A stretch of DNA of 64,000 bases from Trypanosoma brucei gambiense DAL972 (GCF_000210295.1 NC_026744.1:2604001-2668000), one strand, 5' to 3'. Positions 1 to 10,180 are shown, counted from the stretch's first letter. Notes: generated from the letters alone by a model not told the origin. Numbers and translations are program-made.

Positions 1-438
1 ACTGGCCACGATAACACAGAACTGGGCCCTGAGTCAAATGTAGTGAAGCAGCAGCGCGAATTTCCGCGGAGAAAGTAGGGAGGCCCATATTGCGCGGTAT
101 CGACATAACGGGCTGCGAACCCCCATGCATACACTAAGAAACAATCCTCAGGAGTGTCTGTACCTGAGGGCATAACCCCCTGCTTTCTGGCGGTGCCACA
201 CTGAAGATAGGAGTCCGCAAGGAGAAAGAAATTGAAGGGAGAGGGTATGAACAGAACGCAACAAAGAAGACCAAAGGAAAGGGGGAAATGGGGGAAAAAC
301 AACAACAATGAAGCATACTGGAGCTTTCTTTCTTAAACGCGGACACGATGTCGCTTCCCCCGCGCGGTTGCTGCGCTAATTTCCGCTTCGTTCCAGGTAT
401 ATCGCCCCTACTCGTTTAAAAAATATCTATTGCACACA
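1..438. other. intergenic, no gene seen
   Basis: No convincing coding region. The stretch lies downstream of the double-RING gene on the minus strand and most likely holds its 3' UTR plus the intergenic region towards the next gene beyond the window. A 70-codon minus-strand frame here has no homology I recognise and poor codon character. Confidence 0.6.
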
Positions 439-1287
439 TCAACAAAAAGACTTCACTGACGACTCGATACACTGCAAACAAACTGGACATGTCTTACGAC
501 CGCTACAACAAACTTCACAAAGTAATCGGTGTCCACACGGGAGCATAATGACCAGTGGCCTCTCGACACCGTGGCATTGTATACAGTATTGCATTGTAGA
601 TTTTGTCACACACTCACCGGAGGTAGTGAGAACCGCATCAGCGTTAAGACAAGTTGTAGCGGAAGTGTCTTCCGCGTTACTAATCGCACATCGGTCAGAA
701 GGTCCATCCGCTCCGTCACTACCGTCTTCCTCCTTGCTCACATCTTTCCCCTTTTGTAGGAGCATCATGCGGAAACCACAAACCTCTCTGTGACCATCGT
801 GTAATTCCGGTGCGATGATTTCTCCACAGTGACGGCACTTAAACTGCAAAAGAAGACCGGTAGCAACCCGGCAAAGGGCGGCGCGGGGTTCACGGCAGAG
901 CGGGCAAAACTGAAGCGCCATCACACACTTCTCACAACAAGATACGTGTCCGCAAGGGAGAAAAGCAAACGAACGCCGTGCCGCGAAGCATACAACACAC
1001 CATTCTTCCGTATCGTAGTCCCTCGAACAATCATCCCCCAAATCCTGCGACTCCCCTTGTTGCTGTTGTCGTAGATTCCTGAAGTTATTCTCGCGACAAG
1101 CTTCCCTATGCCCATCGAAAAGAACGGGATCAATGTACATTCCGCAAACACCACATCTTCTTCTTAGTGGTAAGGAGAATTGACTTCTTCTTGCTTCACC
1201 GCGAGCCGCTTGCTGGTGATCTTGATCAGCTCTACGCTGAGAAAAGAACGGAAAGCAACAACAACAGAATGAGGGCGCGTTTCCCAT
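439..1287 (-). CDS. double C3HC4 RING-finger protein, putative E3 ubiquitin ligase, likely acylated
   Basis: A 282-residue protein starting MGNAPSFCCCC, a good N-myristoylation signal (Gly2) followed by four cysteines that could be palmitoylated, so membrane anchoring is likely. It contains two copies of a two-part module. The first part is a small motif C-x2-C-x11-H-x3-C (C45/C48/H60/C64 and C151/C154/H166/C170). The second part is a C3HC4 RING (C97, C100, C112, H114, C117 or C118, C121, C128, C131; then C235, C238, C251, H253, C257, C260, C267, C270). RING proteins of this type usually recruit E2 enzymes for ubiquitin transfer; that role is inferred. An acidic low-complexity linker (about 182-198) separates the copies. 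It is the last gene seen in the leftward array. Confidence 0.85.
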   Translation of the reverse strand: MGNAPSFCCCCFPFFSQRRADQDHQQAARGEARRSQFSLPLRRRCGVCGMYIDPVLFDGHREACRENNFRNLRQQQQGESQDLGDDCSRDYDTEEWCVVCFAARRSFAFLPCGHVSCCEKCVMALQFCPLCREPRAALCRVATGLLLQFKCRHCGEIIAPELHDGHREVCGFRMMLLQKGKDVSKEEDGSDGADGPSDRCAISNAEDTSATTCLNADAVLTTSGECVTKSTMQYCIQCHGVERPLVIMLPCGHRLLCEVCCSGRKTCPVCLQCIESSVKSFC

Positions 1288-1883
1288 GCATCAAAAAAAA
1301 AAAAAAAAACTCCCCACGGTTAGCTCTCTCCTATGCAATTATGTAGAATCGTGATTGTGTCTAGATTTGTGCAAGTATCGTACGCGGGAATGTTTATGTG
1401 AATATGTGTGCGTCTGTGCTCGAAAAAAAAAAAATACTTCGGATGGGTATTGACTGAACTGACTTACTTCTGTTATGTACTGGAAACGTACCTGCAGTGC
1501 GCGGTTCGGCGTACGCTCCCTCCCCTTCTCAAAACTGTAACGAGTGTACACCTCGAAGAAAATAAGGGAGAAAAATGAACGATCCGTTTCCTATGGACTG
1601 AGGGATTTCCATCATAACAAAACAGATAGAGGATGACCATAAGGAAAAAAAAACAAGTAAAAGGACACATAGTGAAGAGAGGCGCCATGGCAACCGTGAA
1701 ATATGTTGACACCTGCACCCAATATACACACACGCATCAATTATTAAGGCATAGGCACAATTTTTTCCAGACATATCTTATTACCATAAAGACAGTGGTT
1801 GGCAAACAAAGAGCATTCTAAACCCCCGATTCCACAGAGGTGCACAGACTGTCGAGTGCGTGGCGTAAAAAACAATTAGTGCT
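1288..1883. other. intergenic with A-runs, no gene seen
   Basis: Contains two long A-runs on the plus strand (around 1294-1309 and 1422-1433), which are T-runs for minus-strand transcription. They are plausible polypyrimidine tracts for trans-splicing of the RING gene. Short frames on both strands lack coding character. Confidence 0.55.
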
Positions 1884-2243
1884 CTAAAAAGTCCTCCCTG
1901 CGCCGTAAGCGGCACAGCGCTCGCGCAGCTCCACTGCTGCCTTCTGCAGCTCAGCAAATATACGTCTTAGTTCGGCCAAATGGGTCCGCTTGGCCTTTAC
2001 TTTCTCTCTCATTTGGGCTTCAGCCTTGCGGCGCGCGTCTAGATTTCCCCTTAGCAAGCCGTTGAGGTACAGGCGCAGCAACTCACTGTCCCTCTCCGCT
2101 TCGTTCCTTCTTGCCGTTGATGCTCGCGCAGTGAGCTCCGCCCTCGATTCCGTCTCTCTCACCAAGAATTCGCGCTCGTCTAGCAGCATCGCACGCTCGA
2201 AACGAAGCTCCAGCTCCTCCTCACTCATCTCGCGAGGTTCCAT
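1884..2243 (-). CDS. small coiled-coil protein, unknown function
   Basis: A 119-residue, highly charged, almost wholly helical protein starting MEPREMSEEE and rich in Glu, Arg, Ala and Leu throughout. A heptad-like pattern is visible over most of the length. The open frame continues upstream only through a GTG and a Lys-rich stretch translated from an A-run, so the first ATG is the sensible start. I recognise no family. Small coiled-coil proteins of this kind in trypanosomes are often cytoskeletal or flagellar, but nothing in the sequence shows that. Confidence 0.6.
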   Translation of the reverse strand: MEPREMSEEELELRFERAMLLDEREFLVRETESRAELTARASTARRNEAERDSELLRLYLNGLLRGNLDARRKAEAQMREKVKAKRTHLAELRRIFAELQKAAVELRERCAAYGAGRTF

Positions 2244-2901
2244 CGCCGAAATGCGAAGGGACGAGTGTTTCGACTGCCACTTCTTTTTTTTTTTTTGCAA
2301 CACAGAAAGGAAAACGGAAGGCGACTTGTGATATTAGCGAGAAGTTGACACTACAACATGAGCATGTGGCGGCAATCCGCGCAGAGGCAACACATATAGA
2401 CACAGCTGCAGTGTGGGTTTGATGGAAAAACAAGTACACGTATGACGTCATACGGCACAGGATAAATGCAGGCCACAAGCGCCTACGTCACCGTATTGTC
2501 TTCTCTCGGTTGAGGTGGTAATCGGCTTAAAATGGCAGAGTCGAGGAGCCCAATGGGACCAACATCGACAACAGCACAAGTAGACACGGAGTCGAACGTT
2601 GTCTACTGGAAATAGGAAAACAAAAAGTAGATGGAGAGAAAAGAAAGTCGAGCGCAAATCACATCACAACTATGACTAGTATGAGAGAAACTCGGTTTCC
2701 ACAATGGCATTCCAGCGAAGGAAGTTGGTGCTGAGCAGAGGAAGCCGCGATATGTTGGTACCCCCTGCGTTAGTAGACTTCTTCCCGTCGCTGTTTCTTC
2801 GCAACATTAATCCTCTCGTACACACTACAAGTTTTGTAGTGAGCCTCTAATAAGTGTAGATTAGTAGCGCAACGGGCAGCTCACAATAGAGAGTAGAGTT
2901 C
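2244..2901. other. intergenic, no gene seen
   Basis: No supported coding region. The right part is probably the 3' UTR of the aminomethyltransferase gene, and the left part carries the 5' UTR and pyrimidine tract (A/G-rich on plus, about 2284-2324) of the coiled-coil gene. Confidence 0.55.
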
Positions 2902-4029
2902 TCATCCCCTATAATAGCGCGGGGCAACAAACCTTGAGTTCACTATTTCCGCCTTCACAAGCTTTCCACGGACGTCAAGCCCCACTTGTTGACCAATATT
3001 TGAGTAACTTCGATCAACATAGCCCAGTGCAATGTTACGTCCGAGCGTTGGGGATGGAACCCCGCTCGTGACCACGCCGACACATTTGCCCTCCACAAGC
3101 ACCGGAGTTCCATTGCGAGGGATGGGTCCACGTTCAGGGGCGGCGAGTATACCAACACGCACTCGAGGAACCAGCTCTTTCGCCTTCTTTACCAGTTGCG
3201 CCAGCCGCTCATGACCAACAAACCCACCTTCGGTCATACGGTGCTTCGGCACACACCACATGCAGCGGGCAGCAACGGGGTCTATGTCCTCTGACAATTC
3301 ATGGGAATACAGGTTAAGACCCGCCTCCGTTCGAAGGGTGTCGCGCGCAGCAAGGCCGGCGGCCTGAACATCAGGGTTTTGCAGCAGAAGCTCAACGATA
3401 GGCAAGGCGTCTTCCTCGCGCATAACTATATCGAAGCCATCTTCTCCGGAGTAGCTGCAACGAGTAAGAGTCTTAATACGCATGCCGCGAATGTCCACAT
3501 CTTGTCTGCCCTGCATGAAAAGCAACTTGTCCAGATCTTCCACATGTGGCGCGAGCGCGCTCGCGGCTTTGGGTCCTTGTACTGTCACAATGGCGCGATC
3601 CTCCATCTCCAGCGCAACATCGCCAGTAAAATCGGCAACGCTCTGCCGCATATATGCAATCATCTTGTCCTTACATCCCGCATTCACAACGACTACGAGA
3701 CGATCGTCATACCTAGTCACAATACAGTCATCTTTTACACCTGCTCGGTCGTTTAGAAACATGGTGAGTGCAGCTTTCCCACTGGGCAGCCGTGAGGGCG
3801 CGGACGGCGTCAGCCACTCCAAGAACTTCTCACGGTCGGCACCAAACACCTCTACCACACCGAAATGTGACACGTCGAAAATACTGGCGGCCTCACGGGT
3901 GTGGAGATGCTCGCGAACAGCTCCCGCCGCATAGTTTATGGGCATGTCGTACCCGGAAAATGGTGCCATGCGCGCTCGACGACCAACGTGGAAGGCATGT
4001 AAAGCCGTGTGCCGTAGAGAAGTTGACAT
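2902..4029 (-). CDS. GCVT: aminomethyltransferase, glycine cleavage system T-protein, mitochondrial
   Basis: A 375-residue protein of the usual T-protein length. The T-protein takes the aminomethyl group from the H-protein lipoyl arm and passes the methylene unit to tetrahydrofolate, releasing ammonia. Recognisable family signatures are FDVSHFGVVEVFG (51-63), the folate-site Asp in NDRAGVKDD (93-101), and EAGLNLYSHE with DIDPVAARCMW in the second half. The start MSTSLRHTALHAFHVGRRAR is basic and lacks acids, consistent with a short mitochondrial targeting sequence. No other glycine-cleavage gene lies in the window. The frame is intact. Confidence 0.95.
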   Translation of the reverse strand: MSTSLRHTALHAFHVGRRARMAPFSGYDMPINYAAGAVREHLHTREAASIFDVSHFGVVEVFGADREKFLEWLTPSAPSRLPSGKAALTMFLNDRAGVKDDCIVTRYDDRLVVVVNAGCKDKMIAYMRQSVADFTGDVALEMEDRAIVTVQGPKAASALAPHVEDLDKLLFMQGRQDVDIRGMRIKTLTRCSYSGEDGFDIVMREEDALPIVELLLQNPDVQAAGLAARDTLRTEAGLNLYSHELSEDIDPVAARCMWCVPKHRMTEGGFVGHERLAQLVKKAKELVPRVRVGILAAPERGPIPRNGTPVLVEGKCVGVVTSGVPSPTLGRNIALGYVDRSYSNIGQQVGLDVRGKLVKAEIVNSRFVAPRYYRG

Positions 4030-4314
4030 AAGTAAATAAGCGCTCCGTGATAGATAGTCGTAACTTGGTGTTTCAAAAAAAAAAAGTCATGAAGAGGAAG
4101 AAAAATGGGCAAGTTATACCACTTTCGTCCTTAAACGTCGGAAAATATCTACATTTATGAGCTCACATACTTACGTACGAGTACACATATTTATATATGT
4201 TAAAAATTGTAAGTGCGAGAGTAGCGAACATAAATGAGGCACCATGCTACTCAAAAATACAATGCACAGAGTTGCAAACGCAAACTAAAAACCGCTCACA
4301 TAGATAAGTGTCGC

Positions 4315-6105
4315 TTATTGAGAAAACCCATACTTGCTCATAATTTCGTGCTTGCGCCTTTCTAACTCCTCCAACGATAGCAGGGAGACAGAGGAATTGC
4401 TTGAAGGGGCCGTTGGCTTGGCTTCACGAGGTTGTGCATCACCTCCGGCAACAAAAACGTCACCTTCATCGGCCCCAAAATCAGAAGCAACTGCTGTGGA
4501 ACCACTGGCAGCAACGAATGCAATTGTAGGGGAGGTGGTGGTGTCAAGGGGGGTGCCCTCCATCGAGAGAGTGCGCGGTTTCGATCGCAACCCCTCACAT
4601 GCCAAAAAATTCCCGTCGCGTGTCCCAGCAGATATTCCTACCCCGGAAATACTCGGGGGCACTTCGTCTGCCTTACGCCCACCACCAGCCGCGGTTTGGT
4701 AACAGAAGTTTCCCGCATCCACCAGCGGCGGTTTCTCTGCTCCCCCGCTCTGCCTGAGTGATGCATTATTGGCACCGCCGACGCCCTGCCCAAAGCTGGA
4801 AACGGGAATTGCTTCCGACTCGCTCCCATCACGCCCACACAGCCTCTGAACCTCGCAACGCAGCGCATCCATTCGTGAAAAAACATATTTCAAACGTAGA
4901 CCAACGGTTTCAACAACGGCGCGCGGTGCCACTCCAAAAAGTGGCTCGAGGATATTATTGATAAACCCTGTGCACTCCTCGTTATTAACAGGTGGAGTGG
5001 AAGAGCATATGCAGCGAATTCTATCTTCAAGCGCTTCGAGACGCTCCTGCTGTTTATTGACAGCGGTACGCAATTGCTGGATAGTGCTGTCAGCCATGTC
5101 AAGCTCGCGCTGCATGTTACGAAACTTGCCCTCAAACAACCGCTGTAGACCTCCAAGGCCGTCGGTGTTACTACTGTTGCTCCCGCTGGAACAGCTTAGC
5201 ACACGAAAGCTGGACGCATCTGAACGCGTCGTACTGGGGATCTCATTTAATAAGGTATCGTACTCCTCGCGTACTTCCCTCAAACACCTCCGAATTTCGT
5301 GATCACGTTGCTGACGCAGAAGCAACAACTGGGCCTCCAGCTGCTCAGTCATCGCCGCAATTTCAGTCGCCACGATCACCCTTTGTTGTGCCAGCAAAAG
5401 GTGAGATGTTGCACGTACGTTGTCAAGCTCCTCTCGTAATTGAGTGTTGAGCATATGCATCCTGGACAACTGACTCTGGGATACGCCACCGTCTGCGAGC
5501 TGCGGACTTGTCATGCGGAGTGGAGGACGTCCAGACGCCACCAATCCCACGGGCGAGGACCCCACCGCTACGAGGGCATCTTCACCAGCTTGTTCTATGC
5601 CAACTGTCGCTGCGCTTCCCCCACAGAGGCTTGCACCAACTAACGGTGATGGTGATGACGATGATGGTGGAATACTAAACTTTCCAATACTAGTGAGGCT
5701 CTGAGGCGACTGAAGGAAGTCGGCAACTCGGGGGTCCACCGGATTTGCAAAGTCGACACAAAAATGTGAATTATGTTTTAACCGATCAAGGAAGTAAAAA
5801 ATTACCAGTGTGTTGAAGCAATGGCGCGCCTCGCCTGCGGAGAATGCACGGCGATCAAACAAATGCATCGGCAACTGTCGTTGTTCCATGATGTTCTGCA
5901 ACACATCCCAATTTCTTTCGGCAGAGTCCTTCCCTTGATACGAAATGGCGGAGGCGAAACCACTGGGGAACGATGTAGGAAAAACATGAAGTGCAAGTGC
6001 CAAAAGAACCGCACCGTCGCCTAAATCTCTATACTTGCTGCAGGGCCGGATTCCAGTCGTCTCTGCCGCCCACCTCAACAGATCCTTCTTCCCCAGCGTC
6101 ACCAT
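4315..6105 (-). CDS. calponin-homology-domain protein with coiled coil (EB1-like CH)
   Basis: A 596-residue protein. The first roughly 115 residues match a divergent EB1/CLAMP-type calponin homology domain: a helix with LLRWAAETTG, then KYRDLGDGAVLLALALHVFP, and a later helix ending FYFLDRL. This fold usually binds microtubules. A coiled coil follows at roughly 215-300, with more helical segments to about 420, then a long Ser/Gly/Ala-rich tail ending EELERRKHEIMSKYGFSQ. The open frame runs 49 codons further upstream from a TTG, but it crosses a strong pyrimidine tract and an AG at 6129-6130 (minus strand), so translation starts at the ATG 23 bases after that acceptor. A cytoskeletal role is inferred. 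Confidence 0.75.
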   Translation of the reverse strand: MVTLGKKDLLRWAAETTGIRPCSKYRDLGDGAVLLALALHVFPTSFPSGFASAISYQGKDSAERNWDVLQNIMEQRQLPMHLFDRRAFSAGEARHCFNTLVIFYFLDRLKHNSHFCVDFANPVDPRVADFLQSPQSLTSIGKFSIPPSSSSPSPLVGASLCGGSAATVGIEQAGEDALVAVGSSPVGLVASGRPPLRMTSPQLADGGVSQSQLSRMHMLNTQLREELDNVRATSHLLLAQQRVIVATEIAAMTEQLEAQLLLLRQQRDHEIRRCLREVREEYDTLLNEIPSTTRSDASSFRVLSCSSGSNSSNTDGLGGLQRLFEGKFRNMQRELDMADSTIQQLRTAVNKQQERLEALEDRIRCICSSTPPVNNEECTGFINNILEPLFGVAPRAVVETVGLRLKYVFSRMDALRCEVQRLCGRDGSESEAIPVSSFGQGVGGANNASLRQSGGAEKPPLVDAGNFCYQTAAGGGRKADEVPPSISGVGISAGTRDGNFLACEGLRSKPRTLSMEGTPLDTTTSPTIAFVAASGSTAVASDFGADEGDVFVAGGDAQPREAKPTAPSSNSSVSLLSLEELERRKHEIMSKYGFSQ

Positions 6106-6460
6106 CGGGGATCCACAATTACCTTCCCCTAAAAATACGGGTGAAAGAAAATAGTTGGGGGAGGACAAACAACGTACGAAGGTCCGGGTGCAATTGACCA
6201 AAAATGTAAGTTGGGCATTGGCCGCGCGTTGCTGCAACCCGAATATCCACAACTCACTAAAAAGCGTCGCCAGCGACGCAAAGATAGAGGGATAACTTGG
6301 CGGGTGGAGGTAGCAACGATGTCACGTGAATGGACAACACCGCCGTAGCAACGTAAATGAAGGAGTCCATAACAATGTTAAGATAAACGGTCATTCTGAT
6401 CAACGCTGTGTACACCGAACGGATTGTACAGACAATCAACAACCATCCTTATTCCCCCTG
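6106..6460. other. intergenic, no gene seen
   Basis: Holds the short 5' UTR and splice acceptor of the CH-domain gene and, further right, the probable 3' UTR of the MORN gene. No other coding region is supported. Confidence 0.55.
6129..6160 (-). promoter_or_regulatory. probable spliced-leader acceptor for the CH-domain gene
   Basis: On the minus strand a C/T-rich run is followed by a T5 stretch and TTTAG. The AG pairs with CT at 6129-6130. It lies inside the longer TTG-initiated open frame and therefore excludes that extension. Confidence 0.6.
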
Positions 6461-7438
6461 TCACCGGACAGTAAGAGGAAAGTATTTGGGGGCAACAGCT
6501 CTTGTGATCTCTATTACACGCTTCATCGCTTCGTGATACTTCTGTACAGCACCATCGTCCTCCACCAGCTCCTCCACGATTTCTCCATTTCCCCACAACT
6601 GAATTTTATTGCTACCGCTCTCCGCAAAGTGGTACAACCCACGTCCGTGCTTTACATCCTGTCGGTATGAGCCAATAAAGTACTCTGTTTCTTGGGGATT
6701 GAAGAAGTACACCCCAACACCGTCCATCTTTCCGTCTCGCCAATGTCCCACATACTTCTTGCCGCTTCGGCCCACAACGTACACGCCCCAGCCGTGGTGT
6801 TTGTTCTGTTCAAACTGACCCTCGTACCAGTCACCCTCGGGGTGCTCCCAGTATCCCACACCCTGCTTCTTCGAACCGCTGTATTGGCCACAGTACGTTG
6901 CGCCGGATGGTAACTTAAAGGTACGTTCGCACAATGCGGCCGGGGCCTCACCCAATGTCTTGGGGGCGACAGCGCGAGCCGCTTCTAGTAGATTATCTAT
7001 ACTCATCATGCACTCTACACGCTGAACCGGCGTTGCTTCAGATTCGCTGTGGAGCACGCCATCAACGTATTCTTGCACCATCACCACACCATTCTCATGG
7101 CAATAGAACCCCTTGCCACACTTTTTGTCATCAGTATAAAAGCCCACGAAGCAAGGGGTATAGCTACTGGAGAAGAAGTAGACTCCTTCGCCATTCATCT
7201 TCCCCGACATCCAGTTACCGACGTAGCGCTTACCAGACTCGCTAAAGTAATATACACCGAGCCCTTCCTGCCTGTTGTCCACGTACTCACCCTCATACAC
7301 CTCACCGCTTGGGTGCTTCCAGTGCCCTCGTCCGTGTCGCTTCGTGCCTTGAAAGGTTCCCTCATAAACAGCCCCCGATTTGTATGTGTAGCTCCGCTTT
7401 TGGAGACCCTCCTGATCGCCTACAACTTTGTCTAGCAT
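6461..7438 (-). CDS. MORN-repeat protein with internal duplication
   Basis: A 325-residue protein built of MORN repeats (YEGxxxxxxxxGxGxY pattern). Clear repeats are YEGTFQGTKRHGRGHW, YEGEYVDNRQEGLGVY, YVGNWMSGKMNGEGVYF, and in the second half YCGQYSGSKKQGVGYW, YEGQFEQNKHHGWGVY, YVGHWRDGKMDGVGVYF. The two halves (about 18-160 and 172-318) are duplicates. Each ends in a helix carrying the same ARAVAPK or TRAVAPK motif. MORN proteins bind lipid or act as scaffolds; in trypanosomes several are cytoskeletal (for example around the flagellar pocket collar). The function of this one cannot be told from sequence. Confidence 0.88.
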   Translation of the reverse strand: MLDKVVGDQEGLQKRSYTYKSGAVYEGTFQGTKRHGRGHWKHPSGEVYEGEYVDNRQEGLGVYYFSESGKRYVGNWMSGKMNGEGVYFFSSSYTPCFVGFYTDDKKCGKGFYCHENGVVMVQEYVDGVLHSESEATPVQRVECMMSIDNLLEAARAVAPKTLGEAPAALCERTFKLPSGATYCGQYSGSKKQGVGYWEHPEGDWYEGQFEQNKHHGWGVYVVGRSGKKYVGHWRDGKMDGVGVYFFNPQETEYFIGSYRQDVKHGRGLYHFAESGSNKIQLWGNGEIVEELVEDDGAVQKYHEAMKRVIEITRAVAPKYFPLTVR

Positions 7439-7830
7439 AAATCTATTTAAACAATCGAACTCCTTTAATAATCAAAGAACGAACACCCGCACACGGAGAA
7501 GTATCTGTCTCCCCCACTCGCGTGCCTGTGCGGACCACTGTAGCTTCAATACCACACCTCAGACCCCCGTTTCTACACACCTACCTCCCAGTAGAGGGGA
7601 AGCCGATGGCGGTGTTTACTAAAGGAAAGGAAAAGAAAAGGTGTTACGTATAAAGTTGGCTTCTGGGTATTGCAGCTAATCAGTGATTTGGTCTCCTCAT
7701 CCACCGTTCTGCGGGTTGGTGCCGCAGCTTTTTTTTTTTTAGGAAAAGTGACGAACCACGGGAATAAAAGAAACGAGAAAACGAAACATAAAGAAAGACA
7801 AAGGAACTTAAGTCCGTTCACATAGCACCC
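7439..7830. other. intergenic, no gene seen
   Basis: Contains the 5' flank of the MORN gene and the likely 3' UTR of beta-NAC. An A/G-rich stretch follows an 11-T run near 7730. No coding region is supported. Confidence 0.5.
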
Positions 7831-8136
7831 CTATGAAGGCACTTCGCTTGCCTCCTTCACATCGTACGCACCGCTCACGACGAAGCATTGCGACTGCATG
7901 GATGCCTGTACCTTCGGTTTCTCAAAATAGTACGCAGTACCGTCATGACGGTACAGAACGGCATCGTCCACGTCGTTGAAGGGTGACACGTTGAGGCGTT
8001 TCAGCACTTGTTGCACTTTCTTGTCGTCCCCGGTATTGCGATGTGCTACCTTCACGGTACGGCGTACTGAACCGCGGCCTCCTGTGCGAACAAATTCTGC
8101 GCGCCTGCGGAGCGTCTCCTGAGTAATAGAGGGCAT
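7831..8136 (-). CDS. BTF3: nascent polypeptide-associated complex beta subunit (BTF3-like)
   Basis: A 101-residue protein matching the NAC-beta core. The ribosome-binding basic motif appears as RTGGRGSVRRTVKVAH (17-32), followed by the DDKKVQQVLKRLNVSPF helix and the NAC barrel ending FEKPKVQASMQSQCFVVSG. The family binds ribosomes next to the exit tunnel with NAC-alpha and guards nascent chains against mistargeting. It is shorter than animal BTF3 because the N-terminal extension and acidic tail are nearly absent, as expected in trypanosomatids. It sits next to ribosomal protein genes. Confidence 0.92.
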   Translation of the reverse strand: MPSITQETLRRRAEFVRTGGRGSVRRTVKVAHRNTGDDKKVQQVLKRLNVSPFNDVDDAVLYRHDGTAYYFEKPKVQASMQSQCFVVSGAYDVKEASEVPS

Positions 8137-8449
8137 GACTCTCTCGTAAACGAAGTCGGTTCACTAGCAAACATTGGTGATAACAAATGATCACAGAAGG
8201 AGTAAATTGGGCGGGGAAGAAAAGTGAAGGAAAAGAGAGACGCAATGAGTGGGGGTGGGACAAAACGCAATACATACCGTCCACGGTGCCCACCTTCCGG
8301 AAGAAAAGATGGTGAAACCGGCGCACCACGGGGGACAAAGTGTACATGCAAGACAAAAGAGTGTTTAAGTAATTAAAACAAAATAATATACGGAGCTAAA
8401 GACCAAAAATGATCCTGTGGCTTAATTCACAAGCCTACGCGTGCATGCC
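8137..8449. other. intergenic, no gene seen
   Basis: The 5' region of beta-NAC and 3' region of uL1. Overlapping open frames here are shadows rich in Phe, Ser and Pro from pyrimidine-rich sequence. Confidence 0.5.
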
Positions 8450-9094
8450 TTAGTAGATACGCTGCGACTTCCCCATAGTCGACTTGATGTACGCGGATTT
8501 CAGATTCTGCCAGTTCTTCTTCAACAAAGACACAAGGAAGTTGATCGCCATAACAACATTCTGGCGTACCTGATCTTCCGTCATATCGACATGGCCGACG
8601 CATGTTCCAAGGCAGAGCACCTTCTTGAGCTGAAACTTCACTGTGGACTGAAGCTCGAGCACCTTGTCCGGCAGGCTCTCATTCTGCGCACACACCGTAG
8701 GGAACTTACCTACACGATGCATGTGAGGGCCGACAAGACGCGGGACTGTCTTAATGATAGACTCCGAACACAAGAAGGCATCGTACTGGTTACACATCTT
8801 TTTCACCAGCTTCTTGTTCTTGTTCAGTTTCTTCAGTTCCTCCTGGTTCATGGTCGGGACGTCATTCTTCTTGGCGATATCCTCGTGCACGAGGTCACAG
8901 AGAAGGCAGACAGTCATACGGGGGCGGCACACGTGCGGGAGGCGCACAGAACCAGAGAAACGCTTGTCCTTTTGGGGGTCGTAGTTCTTCAGGTTTACTT
9001 GCAAATCAATGCTCTCCTTGAACTTACGCTCCTTGCGATCTTTCAACACATTTTGAATAGCCTCAGAAAGCAGTGCTGGAGGGATCTTCGACAT
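8450..9094 (-). CDS. RPL10A: 60S ribosomal protein L10a (uL1)
   Basis: A 214-residue protein of standard length for eukaryotic uL1, the L1-stalk protein that contacts E-site tRNA. Signatures include [24 protein letters not shown], the [21 protein letters not shown] segment, [13 protein letters not shown], and the C-terminal [15 protein letters not shown]. The frame is intact with a canonical ATG. It is the left member of a run of three ribosomal protein genes. Confidence 0.97.
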
Positions 9095-9556
9095 GGCGCC
9101 GCGCTGAGAGAAAAAAGCCTAATATTTGGGCAGTAGCAGTATGGTGTTGTTGTTTAAATTTGAGAAAAATATATGAGAAAGACGAGGAAAAAGTGAAGAG
9201 CATGCCAGCAAATCACCGCACAGGCTCGGATGAAACCAGTTGGCAGATTGAGTAGGTAGTGTTTAAAACAAGGAAATTAAAAGCACCGGTGGGGCAAAAA
9301 ACGGAGTATATCGCTGACCCCTCCACAGTGTCCTAGTATCCTTTTTTTTTATTCCTTTCTTACCCTCTCCTTACATTGGCACCCCAAAGCTTTCGGCTGC
9401 AACCCTACAAAGGGAACGCCAAGAAAAAAAAAGGCGACAAATAAAAGAATTGGGGAAGGAACAAATAAAAAAAAAAGGAGAAAAGAAACAAGAAAAGAAT
9501 ATTGGTCTATTTTTTTTTTTTTGCGTCCCACAGATGCAACCAGCATTCCCTCACGC
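9095..9556. other. intergenic with homopolymer runs, no gene seen
   Basis: Rich in T and A runs (around 9341-9350, 9424-9432, 9467-9476 and 9510-9522). These are plausible polypyrimidine and UTR elements between two ribosomal protein genes. No coding region is supported. Confidence 0.55.
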
Positions 9557-9817
9557 TTAGTGGTCTGGCTTTTTGCGGAACCCGCAGCCAGTTACCAGCA
9601 TTGCCTTGCCACCGGTGGGGCGGCAAAGCAAGGTAGCGCAGCCATTGCACTTAACCTCTGACGTGGCATGGCTGTATACCACAGTGATGTTCTTGCATCC
9701 GGGACACTTGACATCCATGAAGTACGAATTGGGGCCCTGCACAAGACGACGGCGCTTGTGCTTCATGCGCTCAGTGCGCACCGTGGGGTAGCTGAGATCC
9801 GAATCGAAGAAACCCAT
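9557..9817 (-). CDS. RPS27: 40S ribosomal protein S27 (eS27)
   Basis: An 86-residue protein of the expected size for eS27. The zinc ribbon has C38, C41, C57 and C60 in the order CPGC ... CNGC. The flanking motifs [16 protein letters not shown] and [12 protein letters not shown] are typical of the family. It is a small-subunit protein on the solvent side. The frame is intact with a canonical ATG. Confidence 0.97.
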   Translation of the reverse strand: MGFFDSDLSYPTVRTERMKHKRRRLVQGPNSYFMDVKCPGCKNITVVYSHATSEVKCNGCATLLCRPTGGKAMLVTGCGFRKKPDH

Positions 9818-10180
9818 GACTCTTGCAGACCTACGTGGGGATAATGCACAATTATGTGGTGATTATTTATAGTACAGGTTGAGAAAGAGAAGCAACGGGT
9901 TAAAAAAGGAAGAGGGAAATGGGTGAGAGAACGAACGGGCAAGTACACAGGTGTGGAGAGTTCAAAACCTGACAGAAACAAAGGCAAGCAAGGCATGTCC
10001 CCTGTCATTGTTGTTAGGGGTTTCAAGTGTCACATCACACTTCTTGTCACCTGGTCACATCGCTATACAGCTGCAGTGAGACCAAGAAGAAGAATCATGC
10101 GAAAGTGCCCAAAAATAAAAAGAGTGTAAATGAACGGAAGAAAAGGCGAAGAAAACGATATGCGGGAGGACCAACGTCGA
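9818..10180. other. intergenic, no gene seen
   Basis: UTR and intergenic sequence between eS27 and eL34. No coding region is supported. Confidence 0.5.

Noticed and set aside
6106..6252. 49-residue N-terminal extension of the CH-domain protein
   Set aside because: It opens with TTG and is crossed by a pyrimidine tract plus AG, so it would lie upstream of the mature mRNA.
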